A stretch of 12,025 bases of DNA from Candidatus Aenigmatarchaeota archaeon (GTDB lineage Archaea > Aenigmatarchaeota > Aenigmatarchaeia > QMZP01 > JACQNV01), in contig JACQNV010000033.1 of assembly GCA_016202865.1 (NCBI GenBank), positions 1 through 12,025 of the forward strand, in the 5' to 3' direction. The position numbers were made by a program, and so were the translations under genes. The notes under the pieces are model-generated. The model saw only the letters and a program-made list of their open reading frames with translations. It was not told the origin of the DNA and did no database searches. This document shows, piece after piece, positions 1 through 5,506 of this stretch (its first letter is position 1; each line of letters opens with the position of its first letter).

Positions 1-602
1 CCATAAACAGAGTATAATTCAAAGAGTTTAAGGACTTCATTTACAAATATATCTTCTTTTACGGCAAAAGGTTTTCCTTCAACTAAAAAATCCCTGAGAA
101 GCTTGTTTTTTTCTTTGTATATCTGGCTCAGCCTTTTGTCTTTGGCTTCGAGGAATTCGCCAAAATCGAACGGGTAAAGAGTGAATGAAAAGACCCTTCC
201 GACAAGGAATTTTGAAAGTTTGTCTGTCAGCTCGAGTGAAGATGACCCAGAAATTATGAATTTTATATTATGAAAAGTGTCGTACAACAGCTTCAGTTTT
301 TTCCCTCCATCAGGCACATACTGATATTCATCAAAAAAGAAATAATGCCTCTCTTCGTTCCTGACATAACTTTTCACAAAGGATTTAGGATCCTTGATAA
401 AAGCCTCGAGAATTTCCATATCCTCAAATGTGAGGAAAACTATATTTTCTTCTTTCACACCACTTTGGACCAATTCCCTCGAGAGTATTTCCATCACAGT
501 TGTTTTCCCAGCTTGCCTCGGACCTTTTATGGCAATTATCTCCTTCCTATCCATCCACTTTTGCAGATCCAACACTATTTTTCTTGACAATATGTCATTC
601 AT
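1..602 (-). CDS. Archaeal AAA/DUF4143-type ATP-binding protein, 3' end outside window
   Basis: The minus-strand frame starts at ATG 602-600 and stays open to the window edge, giving the first 200 residues of a family whose members usually exceed 400. Walker A is GPRQAGKTT (residues 27-35) and Walker B is HYFFFDE (86-92). The segment FIISGSSS (115-122), in the usual sensor position, and GRVFSFTLYPFDFGEFL (135-151) are typical of this ATPase class. The C-terminal winged-helix and PD-(D/E)XK-like DUF4143 part would lie to the left of the window. The TATA element at 623-632 supports this start. The cellular role is not established for most members; stress, toxin-like and mobile-region roles have all been suggested. 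It shares architecture with the ATPase at 1417-2730 but has a different Walker A (GPRQAGKTT against GLRRVGKTT), so the two are not recent duplicates. Confidence 0.88.
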   Translation of the reverse strand, partial: MNDILSRKIVLDLQKWMDRKEIIAIKGPRQAGKTTVMEILSRELVQSGVKEENIVFLTFEDMEILEAFIKDPKSFVKSYVRNEERHYFFFDEYQYVPDGGKKLKLLYDTFHNIKFIISGSSSLELTDKLSKFLVGRVFSFTLYPFDFGEFLEAKDKRLSQIYKEKNKLLRDFLVEGKPFAVKEDIFVNEVLKLFELYSVY

Positions 603-622
603 AACTCTATTATTATTGACAG

Positions 623-632
623 TATTTAAATA
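623..632 (-). promoter_or_regulatory. TATA element for the left ATPase
   Basis: A perfect palindromic TATTTAAATA is centred about 25 nt upstream of ATG 602 on the minus strand, the spacing expected for a leaderless archaeal transcript. No Shine-Dalgarno site precedes the ATG, which fits. The palindrome could also be read toward the plus strand, but gene A on that strand has its own better-placed TATA at 692. Confidence 0.6.
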
Positions 633-688
633 ATTATCGTTAAAGGACACTTCAATGATCTTACTCCATATTAGTAACAACAATTATA

Positions 689-757
689 ACCTTTATAAAC
701 CCAAAAACCAAAACTAATCAACTATGACAAAACTAAGAGACTACGCTAGAAGTTTTG
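689..757 (+). repeat. Direct repeat, copy 1: promoter plus first codons of gene A
   Basis: These 69 bases match 2874-2942 at 66 positions by hand count, with no gaps. The unit holds the TATA box, the short leader and the first 11 codons (M-x-KLRDYARSF). Similarity drops sharply after position 757, where gene A switches to sequence related to gene C. This is the left end of a duplicated cassette. Confidence 0.93.
692..699 (+). promoter_or_regulatory. TATA box of gene A
   Basis: TTTATAAA begins 32 nt before ATG 724, exactly the distance seen at gene B (2877 to 2909), inside a near-identical repeat. The predicted transcript would have a leader of only a few bases. A GTAAC half-site at 674-678 precedes it, resembling the one at 2863-2867 upstream of gene B. 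Confidence 0.65.
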
Positions 758-1380
758 CAGAAAACCTAGATGCAAGAAAAGCTTACAGATGGGCATCAGG
801 CCTTTGCGCAGCCGCGGCTTTGACTTTAGTTCTTGATACAAGTTGTGTGGGTGACAAGTATACACCATCAGAGAGGCCGAAAACAGATATACAAACAATT
901 CAAAAATATAACCTAGATCACTTAACAGATGGAGAGAAGAAGGAAGCTAAGGATTCAGATCAGCAAATCTCAGATATAGCAGAAAGACTCAGGAGAAACA
1001 TAGAAATAGAGAGGAGATTGAGAGAAGATGTTTTAAGAACAGGTAAAGTTTATACAAGTCATGAAGAGCCATTTTTTAATTATTCATGGATGCCATCTTG
1101 GGTAAATACAACTTTTTCAAGAACAGTTGTTGACACGATAGGAAAAGGCTATAATACTGGAACTGAAAAAGTAACAGTAACAGTTTCGAGACATGCTCCT
1201 GATAGAATTGATATCGGAATTCACATTGGTGATTCTTACCATTTAATTTGGGATCGTAATCAAGACGGGGATTTTGAAGGTTATAGTGGTCCTTCTGAAC
1301 CACCACCAGATCAGGTATTGCAAATCCTAGATCGTCTAGCACCTTCAGTTGACATGGAGAACAAAAATGACAAATTATAA
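724..1380 (+). CDS. Exported protein of unrecognised family, chimeric short paralogue (gene A)
   Basis: Function is not recognised. The 218-aa product begins with a basic stretch (MTKLRDYARSF) shared with gene B, then a hydrophobic segment (about residues 24-38) shared with gene C and ending at Cys41 in LDTSC. This could be a signal peptide or a lipoprotein-like anchor, but Asp at -3 is poor for a lipobox. The conserved block RRNIEIERRLREDVLRTG (90-107) leads to FNYSWMPSWV and then a variable beta-rich tail. That tail contains an EF-hand-like acidic loop, DRNQDGDFE (177-185), and ends in LDRLAPSVDME. Compared with C, the offset between matching blocks changes from 3003 to 3258, a net loss of 255 nt or 85 codons in frame. 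The gene looks intact and has its own promoter. It overlaps the stub of gene D (1367-1420). It may be an active short variant or a decaying copy. Confidence 0.8.
   Translation: MTKLRDYARSFAENLDARKAYRWASGLCAAAALTLVLDTSCVGDKYTPSERPKTDIQTIQKYNLDHLTDGEKKEAKDSDQQISDIAERLRRNIEIERRLREDVLRTGKVYTSHEEPFFNYSWMPSWVNTTFSRTVVDTIGKGYNTGTEKVTVTVSRHAPDRIDIGIHIGDSYHLIWDRNQDGDFEGYSGPSEPPPDQVLQILDRLAPSVDMENKNDKL
781..890 (+). repeat. Direct repeat, signal-segment block, copy 1 (gene A)
   Basis: This aligns without gaps to 3784-3893 in gene C (offset 3003), about 80% identical by hand count. A run of more than 20 identical bases includes the AGCCGCGGCT palindrome. The block encodes the hydrophobic segment and the start of the mature region (SCVxDKYTP). 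The similarity fades on both sides, toward 757 and after 890. Confidence 0.9.
991..1142 (+). repeat. Direct repeat, central conserved block, copy 1 (gene A)
   Basis: This aligns without gaps to 4249-4400 in gene C (offset 3258). It encodes RRNIEIERRLREDVLRTG, the FNYSW-PSWV motif and FSRTVVD. After it the two proteins diverge strongly until the acidic loop and the C-terminal LAP motif. Confidence 0.88.
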
Positions 1381-1420
1381 ATCGCCAGGACCGAAGCCAG
1401 GAGACAAAGTAATATTCTAA
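1367..1420 (+). pseudogene. Truncated 5' stub of gene D
   Basis: ATG 1367 opens MTNYKSPGPKPGDK, matching the first 14 residues of gene D (MSNYKTPGPKPGDK). Similarity stops near 1410 and the frame ends after VIF at TAA 1418-1420. The nucleotide match is 1367-1409 to 4646-4688. As in the intact operon, the stub starts at the end of the upstream gene, here overlapping its last codons, with a weaker GGAGA site at 1356-1360. The break falls within a few bases of the stop codon of the convergent ATPase gene (1417-1419). A 17-residue product is unlikely to have D's role. Confidence 0.85.
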
Positions 1421-2730
1421 ACCGCTAACAAAAATAGCCAAGCTGGTATAAAGTTAACTTCTTTTCCATCTATTTGTTTTTTTTCAAAAAGGTCTTTTGT
1501 GACAACTATGCTTTTTTTGACAGTGAATTCATTCATAAACTTTAAAAGTCCAGGGATTTTTTTTGGGTCTTCCCTATACTTAACTTCTATTGGCAAAACT
1601 TCTTTTCGCGAGGTTAAAACAATGTCTACTTCATTCTTCCTATTTCTCCAGTAAAAAATACCATCAAATTCACCCTGATCTACTAAACATTTACAGTGAT
1701 TGTAAATAACTGTTTCTATTTTGAGACCTTCTTCAATTTCTGAAATATTGGAAAAAGAATGGTCAGAAACATAGATTTTTGTATTTTTTTCAACAGTTTT
1801 CCTGGAGTTTGAAAAGAATTTGCTTTGTGATATAAGGAAAGAATATGATAGATATTCAATATATGTTTTTATTGTTTCGAATTTTGTGTTTAATGAGTTT
1901 GACAGATTGTTATAGTTGACTAAGTTCCCAGACTCCCTTAACAAAGAAAGAAACAAACCGTCAAGCACATCTGGCCTTTTTATTTCAAACAAATTGACTA
2001 TATCCCTGTAGAATGTTAGGTCAAGAAAAGTTTTTATTTTTGTTTTTATATCCTGGTCTGTTAGCAAATAAAGTTCTGGAAACCCGCCAAGTTTGAGGTA
2101 TTTGTTGAAGGAGGTTATAATATTTTCAGAATCAGTTGGATATTTTATTTCATAAATGTTTTTTTGGTCGACTTGAACCCCGCGAAAATTTAAGAATTCC
2201 CTAAACTTAAAGGGGAACACTTTATGTATATTAATTCTGCCAACAAGGCTTTCTCCGCTTCCTCTCAATATATTCATGCTGGATGATCCTGTTACAAAAA
2301 ATTTTATTTTATAGTTTTTGTCATAAATTGATTTCATTTCTTCTCCCCATTCGCCTACTTTTTGGATTTCGTCAAAAAAAACATAAATTTTTTCTGTTTT
2401 AGCTAGTTCAGCTTCTAGTATGTATCTGGAATATATTTCAATGACCTGCTTTAGTATTTTCTCTTCCTTCTTAAAACCATCAAAAGAAAAAAACAATATT
2501 TTTTTAGGGTCTACGCCGTTTCTGAGAAGATAGCTAATTATCTGCTTAAGGATAGTAGTTTTTCCAACCCTTCTTAATCCAATAAGTCCTGTAACTTCTT
2601 TCTTATTAACCTCATCTAAAACCTGCTTATAGACACCCCTTTCGATAAGGCTTTTATCTAGTTCTATATTTTTTTCAACCCACCACCTATTTTGGGCTTC
2701 CATTTCCCTTAAAATCTCCTGTTCTTCCAT
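1417..2730 (-). CDS. Archaeal ATPase with C-terminal DUF4143 (PD-(D/E)XK-like) domain
   Basis: This is a complete 437-aa protein. An N-terminal helix precedes the P-loop GLRRVGKTT (residues 51-59, K57). Walker B is IYVFFDE (115-121), and FFVTGSSSM (144-152) holds the sensor segment. GGFPEL (215-220) starts the linker to a winged-helix part (about 245-300). The C-terminal NEVDIV (366-371) and PIEVKY (380-385) are the acidic and E-x-K elements of the restriction-endonuclease-like DUF4143 fold. Such proteins are common in archaea, often in several copies; their substrates are mostly unknown. The start is set by ATG 2728-2730 with a TATA 26 nt upstream. The gene runs away from gene B, and its 3' end overlaps the stub of gene D by 3-4 nt. 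It sits between the two copies of the A/B-C-D cassette, so its arrival or the cassette duplication may be linked events. Confidence 0.92.
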   Translation of the reverse strand: MEEQEILREMEAQNRWWVEKNIELDKSLIERGVYKQVLDEVNKKEVTGLIGLRRVGKTTILKQIISYLLRNGVDPKKILFFSFDGFKKEEKILKQVIEIYSRYILEAELAKTEKIYVFFDEIQKVGEWGEEMKSIYDKNYKIKFFVTGSSSMNILRGSGESLVGRINIHKVFPFKFREFLNFRGVQVDQKNIYEIKYPTDSENIITSFNKYLKLGGFPELYLLTDQDIKTKIKTFLDLTFYRDIVNLFEIKRPDVLDGLFLSLLRESGNLVNYNNLSNSLNTKFETIKTYIEYLSYSFLISQSKFFSNSRKTVEKNTKIYVSDHSFSNISEIEEGLKIETVIYNHCKCLVDQGEFDGIFYWRNRKNEVDIVLTSRKEVLPIEVKYREDPKKIPGLLKFMNEFTVKKSIVVTKDLFEKKQIDGKEVNFIPAWLFLLAV

Positions 2731-2752
2731 GACATAATATTACGCTTACTAG

Positions 2753-2760
2753 TATAAAAA
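2753..2760 (-). promoter_or_regulatory. TATA box of the DUF4143 ATPase
   Basis: Read on the minus strand, TTTTTATA is centred 26 nt before ATG 2730, fitting a leaderless transcript. No Shine-Dalgarno site is visible next to the start codon. Confidence 0.6.
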
Positions 2761-2805
2761 GCTTACATTTTGTTCCACTCACAGGAATATAGTGTCTGAT
2801 AATAA

Positions 2806-2867
2806 GTTATATATAACATCGTTATACAAATTTGTTTATTGTAGATAAACAGTTACTAACAGGTAAC
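2806..2867. promoter_or_regulatory. Cluster of small dyads upstream of the B-C-D operon
   Basis: Three inverted repeats lie between the divergent ATPase and gene B promoters. They are a perfect 12-bp GTTATATATAAC (2806-2817), TGTTTAT/ATAAACA with a 5-nt spacer (2833-2851), and GTTAC/GTAAC with a 6-nt spacer (2852-2867). The last ends 9 nt before the gene B TATA box, a usual place for an archaeal activator or repressor site. In A+T-rich DNA short dyads also occur by chance, so an operator role is inference. Confidence 0.35.
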
Positions 2868-2873
2868 AAAAAT

Positions 2874-2942
2874 ACCTTTATAAACCCAAAAACCAAAATT
2901 AACCAACTATGAGAAAACTAAGAGACTACGCTAGAAGTTTTG
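2874..2942 (+). repeat. Direct repeat, copy 2: promoter plus first codons of gene B
   Basis: This is the partner of 689-757, with 66 of 69 matching bases and no gaps. It carries the gene B TATA box, leader and first 11 codons. It is probably the source copy, because it leads into a full-length gene and an intact operon. Confidence 0.93.
2877..2884 (+). promoter_or_regulatory. TATA box of the B-C-D operon
   Basis: TTTATAAA begins 32 nt before ATG 2909, preceded by an A-rich stretch and AATACC. The predicted leader is only a few bases long. It is conserved with the copy at 692-699. Confidence 0.65.
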
Positions 2943-3772
2943 TAGGATGGACAAGTGCAGTAGTGTTGGGAGTTGTTGGATTGAATTATGTTTTTTGTAC
3001 AGATCCTGCAAGCAAACAAACAAGTAGCAATTTGAATGATGCCCAGGTAGTGAGAGAAAGTTTGGATATTTATTGTGAAGTTTCAAGTCTTACCTACCCA
3101 TTATCTGATGGGAGAGAAATAGAGTTTGGTAGAAACAAGGAATGGGTTAAAGGCTCTTTGTGTGATGGTTCTGGAATTGTCCTTAAAAGGATAGATCGAT
3201 CTCATCCATATTTTGCTGATCTAAATCTGGACAATATTATAGACATTAACGAATATAATTCTGAAGATAGGCTAGAACCGGACTCAGGAAATATGAGTGA
3301 TGCACTGGAAAAAGCAAATAAAGAATATAGAAAAGCGACAGTAGATGTCTCTCATATGATTAAAAGGCGACGTGAAATAGCAACAAGACTTGGGGAAGAT
3401 GTTGTAAAAAATGGAAGCATTAGCAAGAGTTATAGTACACCAATGTTTCCTAATATTTCATACCTTTCATTTTTCAAAAAGGAAACAGTGACAGAAAAAA
3501 CAAAAGTGTACGAAACTGAAGATGAAACCTTTACTGTAAGCTTAACAAAACCAACAAATGTTTTTGTAGGCAACAAACTGCCTGTCAGACCCTCAAAATA
3601 TTCCATCACCGTAGCGAGATCTAGAAACTCCCATAGGATTTTCTTTGAAGATGATGGGCTTGTTTTTACTTGCCTAGATTCTAATAGTCCAATTGCTATC
3701 GAACCAAGTGACGATGATCTTAATCTGCTAGAACGGCTGGCTCCACTAGTTGGCATGGAGGATGAGAAATGA
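2909..3772 (+). CDS. Exported or membrane-anchored protein of unrecognised family (gene B)
   Basis: Function is not recognised. The 287-aa product starts with basic MRKLRDYARSF and a hydrophobic segment (about residues 12-29) ending at Cys30, a possible signal peptide or membrane anchor. The middle resembles gene C: SDGREIEFGR here against PNSREIMIER there. DLNLDNIIDINEY (104-116) looks like an EF-hand or dockerin-type calcium loop. The family motif RRREIATRLGEDVVKNG (153-169) follows, then a beta-rich tail with acidic stretches (FEDDG, PSDDDL). It ends with LLERLAPLVGMEDEK. The start is fixed by the TATA spacing and by the matching repeat at 724. The last codons contain the GGAGG site for gene C, and the TGA overlaps C's ATG. 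It is likely expressed with C and D and located outside the cytoplasmic membrane. Confidence 0.85.
   Translation: MRKLRDYARSFVGWTSAVVLGVVGLNYVFCTDPASKQTSSNLNDAQVVRESLDIYCEVSSLTYPLSDGREIEFGRNKEWVKGSLCDGSGIVLKRIDRSHPYFADLNLDNIIDINEYNSEDRLEPDSGNMSDALEKANKEYRKATVDVSHMIKRRREIATRLGEDVVKNGSISKSYSTPMFPNISYLSFFKKETVTEKTKVYETEDETFTVSLTKPTNVFVGNKLPVRPSKYSITVARSRNSHRIFFEDDGLVFTCLDSNSPIAIEPSDDDLNLLERLAPLVGMEDEK
3757..3761 (+). promoter_or_regulatory. Shine-Dalgarno site for gene C inside gene B
   Basis: GGAGG, followed by ATGA, lies 7 nt before ATG 3769. It supports that start over the ATG at 3775, which would be 13 nt away. The same bases encode the conserved ME-D of gene B's C-terminus. Confidence 0.75.
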
Positions 3773-4644
3773 ACATGAAATCAGTTTATAGATGGGCATC
3801 TGGCCTTTGCGCAGCCGCGGCTTTGACATTGGCTCTTGATGCAAGTTGTGTAGAGGACAAGTATACACCTCCAAAAGACACAAGGACAGATATTGAAGTT
3901 GTTCTGGATGTTGTAAAGAAAGATGGTATATATGATTTTTATCTTCCAAATAGTCGAGAAATAATGATTGAAAGGAGACATGTATCAGAAGGGTTCGACA
4001 AACTTATTATTAAAGGAGTAGATACAAAACTGCACGGTTTTTATAGTGGGGAAGTGGATCCAAAAACGAAATGTTTTTCTGGGGAGTGTGAGGAGTTTAG
4101 AATCTACCCCAAATCAAATATATTTGAACCCATGAAGCCTTTAACAGATTCCAATTCTCCAAATGGTCTCAGATCGCTGACAGAAGAAGAAATTGAAGAA
4201 GTGAAAGCAGAGTATAGAGAGGCCTTTTCAGATATCACAAAAAACATTAAAAGAAACATTGAAATAGAAAGGAGATTGAGAGAAGACGTTTTAAGAACAG
4301 GAAAGGTTGGGTCGAGTCACCGAGAACCGCTTTTTAATTATTCATGGGTGCCATCTTGGGTACATCCACTCTTTTCAAGGACAGTTGTTGACTCGATGGA
4401 AAAAGAATATGATATAGGAAATAGGGAAGTAATGGTTGTGGTTGGGTCGCCATCAGGCAAATATAACCGCAGTTTTTTAGTTGGGGGTGCTCAAGATGGT
4501 GAACACATTAAATATGGACCCTTCATTCAAGCTGACATCTGTGATAGAGAGGGAGACGGACACTTTGAACAAGTGATGATCGATGATAGGGGGTTAATCG
4601 CTCTAGACGAACTGGCTCCACTAATTGGCATGGAGGATGAGTAA
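3769..4644 (+). CDS. Exported protein of unrecognised family, full-length paralogue (gene C)
   Basis: Function is not recognised. The 291-aa product has a short basic start (MNMKSVYRW), a hydrophobic segment (about 10-24) and Cys27 in LDASC, so it is probably exported. A middle domain (about 45-125) includes Cys102 and Cys107. An acidic helix (138-160) leads into KRNIEIERRLREDVLRTG (161-178), FNYSWVPSWV (189-198) and FSRTVVD. DREGDGHFE (259-267) is an acidic, EF-hand-like loop at the place of DRNQDGDFE in gene A. The C-terminus is LDELAPLIGMEDE. It overlaps gene B by ATGA and is followed by gene D after 1 nt, which indicates translational coupling. B and C are homologous along their length but only modestly similar; C and A are much closer. 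The regularly placed acidic loops suggest calcium binding outside the cell, an inference. Confidence 0.85.
   Translation: MNMKSVYRWASGLCAAAALTLALDASCVEDKYTPPKDTRTDIEVVLDVVKKDGIYDFYLPNSREIMIERRHVSEGFDKLIIKGVDTKLHGFYSGEVDPKTKCFSGECEEFRIYPKSNIFEPMKPLTDSNSPNGLRSLTEEEIEEVKAEYREAFSDITKNIKRNIEIERRLREDVLRTGKVGSSHREPLFNYSWVPSWVHPLFSRTVVDSMEKEYDIGNREVMVVVGSPSGKYNRSFLVGGAQDGEHIKYGPFIQADICDREGDGHFEQVMIDDRGLIALDELAPLIGMEDE
3784..3893 (+). repeat. Direct repeat, signal-segment block, copy 2 (gene C)
   Basis: This is the partner of 781-890, ungapped and about 80% identical by hand count. Several differences are at third codon positions, so the protein segment is better preserved than the DNA. This suggests the copies have been under selection for coding. 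Confidence 0.9.
4249..4400 (+). repeat. Direct repeat, central conserved block, copy 2 (gene C)
   Basis: This is the partner of 991-1142, ungapped. The sequence between the two matched blocks is 255 nt longer here than in gene A. That extra part corresponds to the middle domain that C shares with gene B. Confidence 0.88.
4632..4636 (+). promoter_or_regulatory. Shine-Dalgarno site for gene D inside gene C
   Basis: GGAGG, followed by ATGAG, lies 9 nt before ATG 4646. This selects ATG 4646 over the upstream in-frame TTG at 4625. The stub at 1367, which starts with the same peptide, confirms it. Confidence 0.75.
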
Positions 4645-4645
4645 A

Positions 4646-5041
4646 ATGTCAAACTACAAAACACCAGGACCGAAGCCGGGAGACAAAGGCTGGGTAGGCG
4701 CATACCAATGTGAAAGAGTGAGGCCAGGTTTAGTCAGGGAAATACCAAGAGGGGAATTTGCTGACCCTGAAACAGCGCAGGAAAGATTCACAGAGTGCGC
4801 CAACAATGGTGCAAGGTATCAGCTAAGAGTTGACCAGACGCCTGTGTGCAGAGTGATAAGATCTTTCCATGTTGCCAGCCGAAAACCAGAAGAGGTCTGC
4901 CCATATCTAATGTCTAGAACAGTTCAGGAACCAATTAACGGGAATGATGTTTACAGGTATTTTACATGCGCAAAAAAGAAAGGCGAACAAAAACCAGAAC
5001 CAAAAGGAATTTGGAATTTCTGGGGATTGTTACCAAGCTGA
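4646..5041 (+). CDS. Small cysteine-containing protein of unknown function (gene D)
   Basis: Function is not recognised. The 131-aa product has no signal peptide or membrane segment and is probably cytoplasmic, unlike its two upstream partners. It begins with MSNYKTPGPKPGDKGW, a Pro/Gly/Lys-rich arm preserved in the stub at 1367. Five cysteines (22, 51, 68, 85, 108) are spread singly with no CxxC pair, so a classical zinc ribbon is unlikely. The C-terminus is basic then aromatic (GIWNFWGLLPS). A longer version from TTG 4625 is disfavoured by the GGAGG position and by the stub. It is the third gene of the B-C-D operon, and the metallophosphoesterase gene starts 6 nt after its stop. Confidence 0.82.
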   Translation: MSNYKTPGPKPGDKGWVGAYQCERVRPGLVREIPRGEFADPETAQERFTECANNGARYQLRVDQTPVCRVIRSFHVASRKPEEVCPYLMSRTVQEPINGNDVYRYFTCAKKKGEQKPEPKGIWNFWGLLPS

Positions 5042-5047
5042 GATTTT

Positions 5048-5506
5048 ATGTCAATAGCAATAATGTCAGATTTTCACGCAAACCTGGAAGCGGCAGAGGC
5101 TGTATTTAGGGATAGGGATAGCCTTAACCGGCAAGGAAGAGGCATAGACAAAACTTACTGTCTGGGCGATCTTGTAGACTATGGCGCAAACCCAAGGGAA
5201 GTGATAGACCTTGTGAGAAGGGAATGCGACCTTGTTTTGACAGGCAATCATGATGTTGATGTTTCCCGCAGGCATATACAAAAAACCAACTATGGATCCA
5301 TAGAAAACAATAACTGGGAGTCAAACACAGTCGACATAACAAAATGGACACGAGAATTGCTCTCTAAAAAACAACTCCCAACTATGTTGAATAGATTGTT
5401 GGGATACAGTAATGGGGGGGGAATTCAGATTATCTCCAATACCTCTCATCTCTACCATTCATCCACAGGGAAGGAGACTCAATATTTGTTCACGCAGTGC
5501 CTCTAG
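5048..5506 (+). CDS. Metallophosphoesterase, N-terminal half of a frame-broken gene
   Basis: The calcineurin-like metallophosphoesterase fold is clear. SDFHAN (residues 7-12: D8, H10), LGDLVDYG (39-46: D41) and LTGNHD (64-69: N67, H68) are the first three metal-binding motifs. The frame is authentic up to about residue 122 (YSN). It then enters eight G (5414-5421), after which the tail GIQIISNTSH... to stop 5506 has no family features. The continuation is in the -1 frame (see 5413-5925). The rejoined protein would be about 292 aa, a little longer than common members. Relatives act on phosphodiesters, nucleotides or phosphoproteins; the substrate here is unknown. The gene starts 6 nt after gene D and may be read with that operon. 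Alone, this half lacks the VH-x and GHTH metal ligands and should be inactive. Confidence 0.8.
   Translation: MSIAIMSDFHANLEAAEAVFRDRDSLNRQGRGIDKTYCLGDLVDYGANPREVIDLVRRECDLVLTGNHDVDVSRRHIQKTNYGSIENNNWESNTVDITKWTRELLSKKQLPTMLNRLLGYSNGGGIQIISNTSHLYHSSTGKETQYLFTQCL

Noticed and set aside
270..633. Plus-strand open frames of 105 and 79 codons
   Set aside because: They lie opposite the DUF4143-type ATPase gene, whose Walker motifs are on the minus strand; their translations have no protein-like features.
810..819. AGCCGCGGCT palindrome, also at 3813-3822, as an operator or recombination site
   Set aside because: It encodes the Ala-rich part of the signal segment and lies within the larger coding repeat, so shared ancestry explains it.
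1477..1484. T8 run as a plus-strand terminator for gene A
   Set aside because: It lies about 100 nt past the stop inside the convergent ATPase gene, where T runs on this strand simply reflect Lys codons; too weak to list.
1417..2730. The two ATPases as products of a recent duplication
   Set aside because: Their P-loops and flanking sequence differ too much; they share only family-level motifs.
2821..2884. Tandem repeats or a CRISPR-like array in the A+T-rich gap before gene B
   Set aside because: The inverted repeats differ from one another and there is no regular repeat-spacer pattern.
4625..4645. TTG start giving gene D seven extra residues
   Set aside because: GGAGG at 4632-4636 lies downstream of that TTG and is correctly spaced for ATG 4646, and the D stub starts at the equivalent ATG.
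5497..5499. GTG as an independent start for the second half of the metallophosphoesterase
   Set aside because: It falls inside the conserved VHAVP motif, after sequence in the same frame that clearly belongs to the protein.
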